The position numbers and the translations under genes were made by a program. Positions 35,041-45,096 of a stretch of DNA of 64,000 nucleotides are shown here, piece by piece. Source of the DNA: Paraburkholderia aromaticivorans (GTDB lineage: Bacteria > Pseudomonadota > Gammaproteobacteria > Burkholderiales > Burkholderiaceae); the NCBI RefSeq assembly GCF_012689525.1, contig NZ_CP051515.1, positions 1,364,001 to 1,428,000 of the forward strand, read 5' to 3'. The notes beneath the pieces are model-generated. The model was not told the origin of the DNA, searched no databases, and was given only the letters and a program-made list of their open reading frames with translations. Each line of letters starts with the position of its first letter. The stretch's first letter is position 1.

Positions 35041-35595
35041 ATGACCGAGCGTTTGCCTCACTTCGACCCGTCCGCCGCCACGCCGGTACAGAAAGCAGTG
35101 CTCGACGAAATTCTGTCCGGCCCGCGCGGCAATCTGAACGGGCCGTTTCTCGGCTGGATTCATAGTCCGGAACTGGCCCAGCAGGCGCAGCGTCTGGGCG
35201 CGTTTTGCCGCTATCGGACGGGTTTACCGCTGCGCCTGTCGGAACTTGCGATTCTGGTGACCGCGGCGCGCTGGCAGGCGCAGGCGGAGTGGTACATCCA
35301 TTATCCGATCGCGCTGCAAGCCGGCGTGTCCGAAGCGGATGCCGAGACGATTCGCGTGGGAAAGCGCCCGGATTTCGCGGACGCCGACGACGCGTTGATC
35401 CACGACTTCGCGAGCGAGTTGTACGACACGAAGCGCGTTTCGGACGCGATCTATGCGAAGGCGGTCGAACGCTTCGGACATCAGGTGGTCATCAATCTGG
35501 TGGGCCTGCTCGGCTATTACGCGTTGGTGGCCATGACGCTGAACGTGTTCGGCATGCGCGCGGTCGGGCAGGAGAGCTTGCCGTTCGCTGAATAG
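35041..35595 (+). CDS. Carboxymuconolactone decarboxylase family protein
   Basis: A 184-residue all-helical protein of the CMD/AhpD superfamily. ATG 35041 follows CACGAGAGCG. The fold signature is seen in LRLSELAILVTAARWQAQAEWYIH, where the usual Cys-x2-Cys is replaced by Ala-x2-Glu (AQAEW). That places it in the peroxidase-inactive CMD branch; HYPIALQAG follows. A second helical part ends in HQVVINLVGLLGYYALVAMTLN. It is the last gene of the acyltransferase/aminotransferase unit, and an intrinsic terminator follows. Its reaction is unknown; it could be a decarboxylase or isomerase acting on the product of the preceding enzymes. Confidence 0.85.
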   Translation: MTERLPHFDPSAATPVQKAVLDEILSGPRGNLNGPFLGWIHSPELAQQAQRLGAFCRYRTGLPLRLSELAILVTAARWQAQAEWYIHYPIALQAGVSEADAETIRVGKRPDFADADDALIHDFASELYDTKRVSDAIYAKAVERFGHQVVINLVGLLGYYALVAMTLNVFGMRAVGQESLPFAE

Positions 35596-35757
35596 GCGGG
35601 CAGCATGGCGGCGCCGTTGTGCAATTGCGCGGGCGCTGCGAGAGCCAACTTTAGCGCGGCCGGCTTCGGCGCGATCAGCATCGAGACGCGGCCGGGTTCG
35701 GCATCGAACGCAGCCTCTTTTACAACGCATTCGCCCAACTTTTCCGCCGCACAAGAC

Positions 35758-35801
35758 AAAGCGCCCGATTTGCGAACTTCGCAACCGGGGCGCTTTTTCC
35801 T
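35758..35801 (+). terminator. Intrinsic terminator of the acyltransferase operon
   Basis: AAGCGCCC and GGGGCGCTT enclose a second stem TTGCGAA/TTCGCAA, followed by a T run. It is the end of the unit beginning at 32586. The convergent DUF4148 gene ends 75 bp further on. Confidence 0.75.
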
Positions 35802-35875
35802 GCGACTACACCTTCACCTTCCATGCACTGCCTGCACCGGCAAGAGCCGCGCCGCGAACCGCGCGGCTTACCGGC

Positions 35876-36184
35876 TTATTGACCGCGATACGTCGAGAAC
35901 AGGCCTTGCTGCACTGCGTCTCGCGCGCCGGCATCCGACGAAACCGCCTTGACGCCGCCGATGTCCTGCGAACCCTGCGCCACGGCGGCCACTGTCGTTG
36001 CGCTTTGCGGCACGGTCTTCGGATAGTCGGTGTCGTTCTGATTCAGGAGGCCCGCTTTTTGCGCGGCAACCAGTTCAGCGCGCACTTGAGCGCGGGTCAC
36101 CGGACCATTCGCCTGCTGGGCGAACGAAACAGCCGGGACGATGAGCGCCGATGCAATAACGACTGCGGAAATAAGCGATTTCAT
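35876..36184 (-). CDS. DUF4148 small exported protein
   Basis: A 102-residue protein beginning with a signal peptide (MKSLISAVVIASALIVPAVSF, cut likely after AFA-type SFA). The mature part has VTRAQVRAELVAAQKAGL and N-x-DYP, the DUF4148 pattern that is numerous in Burkholderiaceae. GGAGG lies five bases before ATG 36184. The function of the family is unknown; these are periplasmic or outer-membrane-associated small proteins. It is divergent from the OsmC gene, with about 350 bp between them that should hold both promoters. No distinct operator was recognised there. Confidence 0.9.
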   Translation of the reverse strand: MKSLISAVVIASALIVPAVSFAQQANGPVTRAQVRAELVAAQKAGLLNQNDTDYPKTVPQSATTVAAVAQGSQDIGGVKAVSSDAGARDAVQQGLFSTYRGQ

Positions 36185-36533
36185 GATGACCTCCAGTATT
36201 CGATTGTTGGTCAGATCGGTTGACTGCTGTGTCCCGACCCGTTGAAGCCAGTCTATTTCTTCCGAGGTCGGTGAAAAAGCCGCTTTCGGAGTAAAGATTA
36301 TTACTGTTATTGAAATAGTTTCTGAGGCGGCTTCTGTTTGGTCGATTGCCGGCATCGTCACGACGCTGGCACACGGAAGCGCCTATGATGAAGTTCGGTC
36401 CACGCCCGCGCCGGCGACGCCGCGCGACACTCGCGACCGATGCCGAAACCGCAAACCATCCGGGCGGGACCGTTGCGGCGGGCATCAGATTCGGTCGCGC
36501 AGCGCGCGCAGCAGGCAAAAACAGGAGAGAGCG

Positions 36534-36959
36534 ATGAAGCGCAAGGCATCAGCAGTCTGGCAAGGCGGCCTGCAAGACGGCAAGGGCTCGATTTCCACCG
36601 ACAGCGGCGTCCTCAAGGAGACCCAATACTCGTTTTCGACACGCTTCGCGGACGGCATCGGCACGAACCCGGAAGAGCTGATTGCGGCTGCGCATGCGGG
36701 GTGTTTCTCGATGGCGTTATCGGCGGAATTGGGCAAGGCCGGCATTACGCCCGAACGCATCGGCACGACGGCCACCGTCACGCTCGACAAGGACGGCGGT
36801 GGTTTCTCGATCACCGCGGTGCATCTCGACGTGGCCGTGAAAATCCCCGGTGGCGACCAAGCCGCCTTCGACAAGGCGACCGCCGACGCCAAGGCCGGTT
36901 GCCCGGTGTCGAAAGTGTTGAACGCCACGATTACATTGGACGCGAAGCTCGAAACCTGA
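36534..36959 (+). CDS. OsmC-family peroxide-reducing protein
   Basis: A 141-residue OsmC-type thiol peroxidase that reduces organic hydroperoxides in the cytoplasm. The two redox cysteines are present: Cys57 in AAAHAGCFSMAL and Cys123 in AKAGCPVSKVL. TNPEELI precedes the first, as in the family. Length matches OsmC (about 140). GGAGA lies before the ATG. It is monocistronic, ending with a strong terminator at 36997-37030. Osmotic or peroxide induction is usual for the family, but no sensor gene adjoins it. Confidence 0.93.
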   Translation: MKRKASAVWQGGLQDGKGSISTDSGVLKETQYSFSTRFADGIGTNPEELIAAAHAGCFSMALSAELGKAGITPERIGTTATVTLDKDGGGFSITAVHLDVAVKIPGGDQAAFDKATADAKAGCPVSKVLNATITLDAKLET

Positions 36960-36996
36960 GTTCGCGACTTTCCTTGGTGATTCACAAGCGATAAAG

Positions 36997-37030
36997 CCGG
37001 CGCACGGGTCAAGCTCGGCGCCGGTTTTTT
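36997..37030 (+). terminator. Intrinsic terminator after osmC
   Basis: CCGGCGC (36997-37003) and GCGCCGG (37018-37024) form a stem followed by six T (37025-37030), 37 bp after the OsmC stop codon. Confidence 0.8.
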
Positions 37031-37159
37031 GTTTGCTGGCTTTTGTTTGCTGGCCTTGGAGACGCCGGTGACGTCGCACCTTCGCCTTCTCGCAGCGCTA
37101 CGAAACCGGCCCGGCGCGAAGACGAGCCGACTTCATCCGGCTCGATCATATAAGGCGCA

Positions 37160-38272
37160 TCAAAGCGTTTTCCCCTCGGCCTGCTGAACGGTGTGCATGG
37201 CGGCGGGCGTTCCTTTGACCCGGCTCTTCACGAGCTTGTCGAGATCGAAAGTGGAAGTCTTGCCGACGCTCGGCAGGCAATCGCGCACCCATGTGTCGGC
37301 CGCGGCATGGCCCGCCTGGCGCAAGGCGCGGAAAAATTCGATGGAGGGCGTGTTCTTCGATGCGGCGCCGATCTCGTCCATGAAGCGGTCGGCGCGAATC
37401 ACGTGAAAGCGCTTGGGCGTGTACGGTTTTCCGTGGTGGACGAGGCCAGGGTTTTCAGAAGCGAGTTCGTTGATCAACTGGATCTGACGGACCTCCGTGA
37501 CCCACGACGCGCCGAAGCTGACTTCGTTGATCCGGTTGTTGATCTCGCTGGGGCGTTCAGGCGGCCCATGCTTCGTACAGAGCGGATCGATGAGAACGCT
37601 CAGAATGTCATCAGCCCACTCGACGAGCGGCGCGAGCGCCGGATTGGCCATGTAGCCGCCGTCCCAATAGAACTCGCCATCGATTTTCACCGCCTCGAAG
37701 AGCGTGGGAAAGCATGCGGAGGCCATCAGCGCCTTCGCCGAAATTTCGCCTGGACCGAAGATACGCAACGCGGTCAGGTTGACGTTGGTCGCGGCCACGT
37801 AGAGTTGGGGCACGCCGTCTTTCGGGTGATTGACGACCCCGAAATCCGGAATCACCGTTTCCATGATGGAGCCGATGGAATTGGTCAGCCACGGCATTGC
37901 ATACGGAGAGCTTAACGGCTCCAGCATGCTTTGGGCGAGCACCACCGGATTGAGATCCACATTCCAGCGCTCGGGAGACTTCAGAAGGCTCGTGGGGAAG
38001 TTGTAGAACGGCTGCCATTTCGACGCGGCGCCGACCAGCGTCCATAGTTGTTCGAGTGCCCGTTTGGCATCGGTCGGACTTCGGCTCAGCCCGTAGGTGC
38101 AGGCCGCGGCGTTGAGCGCTCCGCCGCTCGCGCCGCTGATCGCGAGAATCGACAGTGTGCCGCGCTCGACTTCGTCGAGCAGGCGGTCGAGCACGCCCCA
38201 CGTGAACGCCGCGTGCGCGCCACCGCCCTGGAGGGCGAGACCGATCGTGGGAATGTCTTTTTTCGTTGCCAT
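37160..38272 (-). CDS. Patatin-like phospholipase
   Basis: A 370-residue patatin-family lipid acyl hydrolase. The glycine-rich oxyanion loop GLALQGGGAHAAFTWGVLD starts at residue 11. The nucleophile serine lies in SGASGG (Ser49) and the catalytic aspartate in DGGYMANPA. A CFPTLFEAV segment before the dyad aspartate is typical. No signal peptide is seen, so it acts inside the cell or is exported otherwise. GGAGG lies just before the ATG at 38272. It is divergent from the TetR/efflux pair beginning at 38462, with 190 bp between; control by that TetR is possible. Confidence 0.92.
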   Translation of the reverse strand: MATKKDIPTIGLALQGGGAHAAFTWGVLDRLLDEVERGTLSILAISGASGGALNAAACTYGLSRSPTDAKRALEQLWTLVGAASKWQPFYNFPTSLLKSPERWNVDLNPVVLAQSMLEPLSSPYAMPWLTNSIGSIMETVIPDFGVVNHPKDGVPQLYVAATNVNLTALRIFGPGEISAKALMASACFPTLFEAVKIDGEFYWDGGYMANPALAPLVEWADDILSVLIDPLCTKHGPPERPSEINNRINEVSFGASWVTEVRQIQLINELASENPGLVHHGKPYTPKRFHVIRADRFMDEIGAASKNTPSIEFFRALRQAGHAAADTWVRDCLPSVGKTSTFDLDKLVKSRVKGTPAAMHTVQQAEGKTL

Positions 38273-38433
38273 CCTGACCTCCGTTGTGCGGTCGCTCAGC
38301 AGTCGTCGAACTCATAGGGGAAAACGAAAGTGCCGACGCGGTTTTAACCGTTGTACTGCACCGCACGAATTTGTGCCATGCCGCTTTCTGGACGTGCCTT
38401 CGCGCCGCCCTTACGGAAACTTGTCTTGCTTTG

Positions 38434-38449
38434 TTGAACGCTTAGTCAT
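38434..38449. promoter_or_regulatory. Candidate TetR operator, copy 1
   Basis: TTGAACGCTTAGTCAT lies 12 bp before the tetR start. A 14-of-16 match, TTGAACGATCAGTCAT, recurs at 39118-39133 directly before the efflux gene. A motif repeated at both gene starts is likely the regulator's site. Confidence 0.5.
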
Positions 38450-38461
38450 AATATCAGCTGC

Positions 38462-39100
38462 ATGAAGCAATCAGGCGATTCGAAACAATCCGCGAAGAAA
38501 GCCGGCGAGGTCTGCTCTCGGGGCCGGCCGCGCGAGTTCGACACGGACACGGTATTGGCAAGCGCGAGCCAGGTGTTCTGGAACCACGGCTACCACGCCA
38601 CGTCGATCGACGACCTGTGCAAAGCCACCGGCCTGTTGCGCGGTAGTCTCTACGGCGTGTTCGGCGACAAGCACGGCATCATGCTGGCCGCGCTGGATCA
38701 CTACGCGGAAGGTTCGGTCGCGCGGCTCGCCGAGCGGCTGAACGCCCCGGTGCCGCCGGAAGAGGCGCTGCGCAACGCTTTGCTGCATTACGCGCGGGTC
38801 GCGTGCGCGCTGACCGGCGAACGCAGTTGTCTCATCACCAACACCACGCTGGAGATGCAGCCGGGCGACGAAGAACTGCGCTCCCGCGTTGCCGCGATTC
38901 AGCGCCGCATGGCCACGCTGCTGGCGGCGTCGGTGATACGTGGTCAGGCGAGCGGCGCCTTCAACTCCACGCTCGACGAAAAAGCCGTCGGCGATTTTCT
39001 GCTCTGTGTCATGCAAGGTCTGCGCGTACTGGGGCGGGTCGCCCATAACGAAGACGCGCTGACCGGAATCGTGGACGTCGCCTTGCGCGCGCTCGTCTAA
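38462..39100 (+). CDS. TetR-family transcriptional regulator
   Basis: A 212-residue repressor. The DNA-binding domain spans about residues 25-75: GRPREFDTDTVLASASQVFW and NHGYHATSIDDLCKATGLLR, then GSLYGVFGDKHGIML. The C-terminal ligand domain belongs to the YcdC/AcrR-like group, with a CLITNTTLEM strand. No Shine-Dalgarno sequence is evident before ATG 38462. The MFS efflux gene follows after 31 bp, and a shared 16-base motif precedes both genes. This suggests it represses itself and the transporter until a drug-like ligand binds. Confidence 0.9.
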   Translation: MKQSGDSKQSAKKAGEVCSRGRPREFDTDTVLASASQVFWNHGYHATSIDDLCKATGLLRGSLYGVFGDKHGIMLAALDHYAEGSVARLAERLNAPVPPEEALRNALLHYARVACALTGERSCLITNTTLEMQPGDEELRSRVAAIQRRMATLLAASVIRGQASGAFNSTLDEKAVGDFLLCVMQGLRVLGRVAHNEDALTGIVDVALRALV

Positions 39101-39117
39101 ATTTTTTTGCGGAATTT

Positions 39118-39133
39118 TTGAACGATCAGTCAT
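39118..39133. promoter_or_regulatory. Candidate TetR operator, copy 2
   Basis: TTGAACGATCAGTCAT overlaps the ATG of the efflux gene at 39132 and matches the copy at 38434-38449 at 14 of 16 bases. Its position over the start would let bound repressor block transcription into the transporter. Confidence 0.5.
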
Positions 39134-40688
39134 GAACAGTGAAGCGATCAAGTCCGCTCCGGCGGCATTCGTTGGACCCCAAGGCGCCGCAGCCTCAGCG
39201 GTGACCTGTCCTGGCCCCGCGGCCGCGAGCCTGGCAACGGACGCGGCAACATCGATCGACAAGTCCCAGCCGCGCTTCGAACGGCAAGGGCTTGCGCTGG
39301 CGGTGCTATTCGTCGGCGCCTTCCTCGCGCCGCTCGACTACTTCATCGTCAATCTCGCGCTGCCCTCGATTCACACCGGCCTGAACGCCACCGACGCGCA
39401 ATTGCAACTCGTCGTCTCCGCCTATGCGTCGGCGTACGCGGTGCTGTTGATCACGGGCGGGCGGCTCGGCGATCTGTTCGGCCGCCGCCGCATGTTCATG
39501 ACGGGCATGGCGGCGTTCGTGGTCGCCTCGGCGCTGTGCGGCTTCGCGACCAGCGGGCACATGCTGGTGATCTCGCGGATCGTGCAGGGCATCGCCGCCG
39601 CCGTCATGGCGCCGCAAGTGCTCGCGACGATTCGCGCGGTCGTGCCGCTGCATCAGCAGACCAAGGTGATGAGCCTGTATGGCTTCGTGTTCGGCTTGTC
39701 GTCGATCGTCGGCCAGTTGGGCGGCGGCGCGCTGATCACGTATCACCCGTTCGGGCTCGACTGGCGCATCATTTTCCTGATCAACATTCCGATTGGCATT
39801 GCGGCGTTTATCGGCACGTGGAAGTTCGTACCGGAGAATCAGCCGGCCGCCCGCACCGGCATCGACGTGAAGGGCGTGGCGCTGCTGTCCGCCGTGCAGC
39901 TGCTGGTCATCTACCCGATGACGCACGGCCGCGAAGCCGGCTGGCCGGCGTGGACCTTCGTGATGTTCGCGCTTGCCGTGCCGGCGTTCGCGCTCTTCGT
40001 GATGACCGAGCAGCGCGTCGAGCGCGGCGGCGGCCATCCGCTGGTGGACCTGCAATTGTTCCGCAACCGGGCCTTCGCGCTGGGTCTCGTGCTCGCGTTC
40101 CTGTTCTACTGCAATAGCGCGTTTTTCCTGACCTACGGGATCTTCCTGCAAACCGGTTTGCACTGGACGCCGCTCGCCTCGGGCATGGCGATCATGCCGT
40201 TCGCGATCGGTTTCGTCGTCGGGCCGCTGACCTCGCCGGCGGTGGTCAAGCGCATCGGCGGCCATGTGCTCACGCTCGGTTTTTCGATGATGACAGTCGG
40301 CTTTACGGTCACGGGCTGGTCCGCCACCCAGTCGGCCACGCCGGATCTGCTGTTCTATTGCGGGCTGGTGTGCGCAGGCGTCGGTCATGGCCTGCTGCTG
40401 CCGTCGATCATGCGCATCGTGTTGCTGGAGGTCGTACCGGAGAAGGCCGGGCTTGCTTCGGGCGTGGTGTCGTCGACGCTGCAGATCGGCTCGGCGTTCG
40501 GCACGGCAGCCATCAGCGGTGCGTTCTTCGGCGCGATCGGCGGCCGCGCGGCACCGGGCGACTACGCGCACGCGTTCCAGATCAGCCTCGCGATCAACGC
40601 GCTGCTGATGTTCGTGTGCATCGGCTTGAGCGTGCTGCTCGTGCGGCACCAGCAACTCGCGCTGCGCCGCCCGGCGCAGCCGGTTTGA
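39132..40688 (+). CDS. DHA2-family MFS efflux transporter
   Basis: A 518-residue inner-membrane drug/proton antiporter with about 14 helices. After a 45-residue soluble leader come ALAVLFVGAFLAPLDYFIVN (helix 1 with the D-motif), GGRLGDLFGRRRMF (motif A), ISRIVQGIAAAVMAPQVLA (motif B) and a glycine-rich motif C. The start ATG at 39132 lacks a good ribosome binding site, so translation may be coupled to tetR, whose stop lies 31 bp before. Substrate unknown. No membrane fusion partner is adjacent. A long opposite-strand open frame over this gene is a shadow. Confidence 0.9.
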   Translation: MNSEAIKSAPAAFVGPQGAAASAVTCPGPAAASLATDAATSIDKSQPRFERQGLALAVLFVGAFLAPLDYFIVNLALPSIHTGLNATDAQLQLVVSAYASAYAVLLITGGRLGDLFGRRRMFMTGMAAFVVASALCGFATSGHMLVISRIVQGIAAAVMAPQVLATIRAVVPLHQQTKVMSLYGFVFGLSSIVGQLGGGALITYHPFGLDWRIIFLINIPIGIAAFIGTWKFVPENQPAARTGIDVKGVALLSAVQLLVIYPMTHGREAGWPAWTFVMFALAVPAFALFVMTEQRVERGGGHPLVDLQLFRNRAFALGLVLAFLFYCNSAFFLTYGIFLQTGLHWTPLASGMAIMPFAIGFVVGPLTSPAVVKRIGGHVLTLGFSMMTVGFTVTGWSATQSATPDLLFYCGLVCAGVGHGLLLPSIMRIVLLEVVPEKAGLASGVVSSTLQIGSAFGTAAISGAFFGAIGGRAAPGDYAHAFQISLAINALLMFVCIGLSVLLVRHQQLALRRPAQPV

Positions 40689-41167
40689 AAATCCGGCGGC
40701 GGCAATCGTTTCAACAAAGTTGCCGGAAATTATTAGGCGGTTTTTTAAACGCGGCCGATTATAAGCATTCAACATTTACCGGTGAGTTCGTTATTCACAG
40801 GTAATTCTGCTGTGGCGCATCAGAATAAACCCTGAATAGCTGTCTGCTGACGCATTAGATATGACGAAACCGCATTCGCATTTTCTACGCGTGGCGCCGG
40901 CATTCCGCAGTCAGTCTCGCGATCGTGCAGTGCGGCATGAAGGGGCGGCCTGACAGTGCATTGAAGGGTTTTCCCGATTTTTCCCCTTCCACAGCCGGCA
41001 GTGGAAGCCATTCCACTGCCGATGAAAACGGTATCAATAAAAAGCACTTGCAGCCATTAATTTCGATTGTTAATCTTGCCAAACCTTTTAGAGCTTTCCT
41101 TCAGCAGGTCTAAAGTCGAAAAAGCCGGCGCAATGACTTAAATACCGTTCAACGGTTCCGTAGGGGG
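40689..41167. other. Gene-free region
   Basis: About 480 bp, less GC-rich than its surroundings. No credible coding frame, RNA gene or clear terminator was recognised. The 3-prime part should contain the promoter of the small gene at 41168. Confidence 0.4.
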
Positions 41168-41446
41168 ATGAATATGCTGACCGCTACCATTGACGCATTC
41201 CAGACACCGCTCACCGCCCAGTTCAATACCGGCGACGTCGTCACGCTGAAGGAAGGGGGCTCGCGCATGACGGTAACCTACGCAGGCCCCGTGGCGCTCA
41301 ATCCCGGCGACTGGCTGATTTGCGAATGGTTCGATGAACACGGCGAACTGCGCCGCGAGATGTTTTCACCCACCAGCGTACGCGTCGAACCGCGCTCGAT
41401 TCCCGCCGGTTCCGTGCTGTGGAACCGCATGAGCCGCGCGGCCTAA
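41168..41446 (+). CDS. DUF2158/YodC-like small protein
   Basis: A 92-residue protein with a GGGGG ribosome binding sequence directly before ATG 41168; a second ATG lies two codons on. The core FNTGDVVTLKEGGSRMTVTYAG, followed by WLICEWFDEHGELRREMF, is the small beta-barrel pattern of DUF2158 (YodC-like) proteins. Function unknown and probably cytoplasmic. It stands alone, convergent with a small membrane protein gene. Confidence 0.8.
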   Translation: MNMLTATIDAFQTPLTAQFNTGDVVTLKEGGSRMTVTYAGPVALNPGDWLICEWFDEHGELRREMFSPTSVRVEPRSIPAGSVLWNRMSRAA

Positions 41447-41514
41447 TAGCCCGCGTGGTCGGCCGGTGCTTCGGCCGGCCAGTCAGTTTTCCGCCTCGCC
41501 ACACCACGCCTGAT

Positions 41515-41826
41515 TTACTTGTCCGAGCGATCCCGCGCGCTTGTGCGTCGTTGCACGCGCACCAGCAGCGCGGACGAAAACGCTCGCATCCTCACGAGCT
41601 TGCGCGTCTCCACGACCTCGCCCGCGATGTTCTTTGGCGGGTTCGGTTGCAACGACCAGTAGAGCGCGAGCAGCCAGCCGAACACGGTCCAGCCGAGACA
41701 GGCGTTGAAGAGCGCCAGCGTCAGCACGTCATGACGCTTGCGCCGGTCCGCCAGTACGGCCGGCAAAAAATAGAGCGCCAGCGCCAGCACCGCGGCGATG
41801 GCCTGCACGACGACGTTGCCCCCCAT
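41515..41826 (-). CDS. Superinfection immunity-like small membrane protein
   Basis: A 103-residue protein with two membrane helices: VVVQAIAAVLALALYFLPAV and ALFNACLGWTVFGWLLALYW. These are separated by a basic loop ADRRKRHDVLTL and followed by a soluble tail. The layout, with N-x-x-LGWT in helix 2, matches the family named after phage T4 Imm (superinfection immunity). Chromosomal members are common and need not relate to phage exclusion. GGGAGGGAG precedes ATG 41826. It converges on the DUF2158 gene. Confidence 0.8.
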   Translation of the reverse strand: MGGNVVVQAIAAVLALALYFLPAVLADRRKRHDVLTLALFNACLGWTVFGWLLALYWSLQPNPPKNIAGEVVETRKLVRMRAFSSALLVRVQRRTSARDRSDK

Positions 41827-42049
41827 GAAGCGGCTCCCTCCCAATAGGCGATCTATGCCGCGATTGTCGCGCGATTGTTTTGTTTGCGTAAGCGCGTCGC
41901 AAAGGCGTTGCGACGCGCGTGAGAAGGCTGCCACGGGCAGTTCGCCCCCGGTCGTTCAGCGAGTCCGATGCACTGCGAGGGGTTCAGCCAATCCCGCATC
42001 GGGACTATCATGATCGTTTCGACAGAACATATCCCCACGGACCGCCATC

Positions 42050-43510
<1,461 letters not shown>

Positions 43511-43565
43511 GCGTTTCCTTCAACTGTCGTTTGCCCTGAACCCGTCACGTCCGCCGACCTTGTGA

Positions 43566-44669
43566 ATGACCGATAACTCGACCGCTCAACCCGTCACGCC
43601 CCGGATTCCGGCCGATCAATTGCATGCCTATGTGAGGGCGATCTGGGAGCAGGCGGGTAGCACGCCACGCGAAGCGGAACTGGTCGCCGATCATCTGGTG
43701 GGGGCGAATCTGACGGGGCACGATTCGCATGGCGTGGGGATGATTCCGCGCTATGTGGCGTCGCTCGCCGACGGCGAGCTTCAACTGAACCTGCACGCCG
43801 ACGTGGTGAAAGACGTGGGCGCCGTGCTGACTGTCGAAGGCGGCAGAGGCTTTGGCCAGGTGGTGGCGTTCGAGGCCATGGAGCAGGGCATCGGGCGCGC
43901 CAAACGCCTCGGCATCTGCGCGGTCGGCTTGCGTGGCGCGCATCACATCGGGCGCATCGGTCATTGGGCCGAACAGTGCGCGCGTGCGGGTCTCGTGTCG
44001 TTCCACTTCGTCAACGTGGCGGGCGATCCGCTCGTCGCGCCGTTCGGCGGCGCGGACCGGCGCATCGGCACGAATCCGTTTTGCGCCGCGTATCCGCGGC
44101 CCGGCAAGCCGCCGCTCGTGCTCGACTTCGCGACCAGCACGGTGGCGTATGGCAAGACGCGCGTCGCCTATAACCAGGGCAAGCAGGTGCAGCCGGGCGC
44201 GCTGATCGATCACGAGGGCCGCGCCACGCTCGAACCCAAGGTCATGCACGAAGCGCCGTTCGGTTCGCTGACGCCGTTTGGCGGACATAAGGGCTTCGGG
44301 CTCGCGGCCATGTGCGAGATCTTCGGCGGCGCGCTGTCGGGCGGCTTTACCACGCACTCGACCACGCTCGGCACGACTAACGCGATCATCAACTGCATGC
44401 TGTCGGTGATCGTCGATCCGGCCGCGTTCGACGCTCCCGATGCGCAAGCCGAAGCCGACGCGTTCATCGACTGGGTGAAGGCCTCGCCGCTCGCGGCGTC
44501 CGCCGACCGTATCTATGAGCCCGGCGAACCCGAACGCGTGACGCGCGCGCAGCGCGAGGCCGAGGGTATTCCCGTGGATGCGGCCACGTGGGCGCAGATT
44601 CTCGCCGCGGCGCTCGCCGTCGGAATGAGCGCGGAAGAAGCCGGCCGCTGGTCCGCGCGTCTGCAATAA
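43566..44669 (+). CDS. Malate/L-lactate/ureidoglycolate dehydrogenase family oxidoreductase
   Basis: A 367-residue NAD(P)-dependent 2-hydroxyacid dehydrogenase of the Ldh2/YbiC family, unrelated to classical Rossmann dehydrogenases. Family blocks seen are DHLVGANLTGHDSHGVGMIP, GAHHIGRIGHWAEQC (catalytic histidine), GTNPFCAAYP and VLDFATSTVAYGK. A late FGGHKGFGLAAMCEIFGG follows. It reduces a 2-keto acid or oxidises a 2-hydroxy acid; the substrate cannot be told. It is preceded by an M20 peptidase gene 55 bp upstream. A 427-bp gene-free stretch follows. Confidence 0.92.
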   Translation: MTDNSTAQPVTPRIPADQLHAYVRAIWEQAGSTPREAELVADHLVGANLTGHDSHGVGMIPRYVASLADGELQLNLHADVVKDVGAVLTVEGGRGFGQVVAFEAMEQGIGRAKRLGICAVGLRGAHHIGRIGHWAEQCARAGLVSFHFVNVAGDPLVAPFGGADRRIGTNPFCAAYPRPGKPPLVLDFATSTVAYGKTRVAYNQGKQVQPGALIDHEGRATLEPKVMHEAPFGSLTPFGGHKGFGLAAMCEIFGGALSGGFTTHSTTLGTTNAIINCMLSVIVDPAAFDAPDAQAEADAFIDWVKASPLAASADRIYEPGEPERVTRAQREAEGIPVDAATWAQILAAALAVGMSAEEAGRWSARLQ

Positions 44670-45096
44670 ACGACTCTGATGCAAAGCCGCGGGCGCGATG
44701 GGTCGCCCGCGTATTGATCGTGCGAAGCGGATACACCGTCTGTTAGCCCACCCGTCACAGAAAGAATCATTCGCCGCTCATCATTTTCGATTGCATTTTC
44801 TAATCGAAGACTATTTCTCTCTCTTGCCAGTCCGGCAAGAAATTCAATCCTCGGCCGTGCGCAAATTGATTCCCGTCGCGCGCCTATTTGTGGGTCAATT
44901 TCGCTCATCTTCGGTGCGCAAGCGTTTGCGTCGATGCGACATGCCGCCGAGCGTTCTCTTTCCCGCAGAACGCCTGCTGGCGGGCTTTTGAACGCGGCTT
45001 GCATTCATCTGTTGGTTACCCCGCTCCCATCCGATTCCGGTCTGCTTTAGGCTCGCATTGCAATACCAGTGTTTAACCTTAAAAGGACCGATCAAA
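44670..45096. promoter_or_regulatory. Intergenic region upstream of rpfF
   Basis: About 430 bp, with AT-richer patches around 44,770-44,880, that should contain the rpfF promoter. No coding frame of substance and no certain operator or terminator was identified. AAAAGGA stands nine bases before the rpfF start. Confidence 0.4.

Noticed and set aside
39306..40775. 489-codon minus-strand open frame over the DHA2 efflux gene
   Set aside because: Antisense shadow of a well-formed transporter; the translation is low-complexity Arg/His/Gln-rich.
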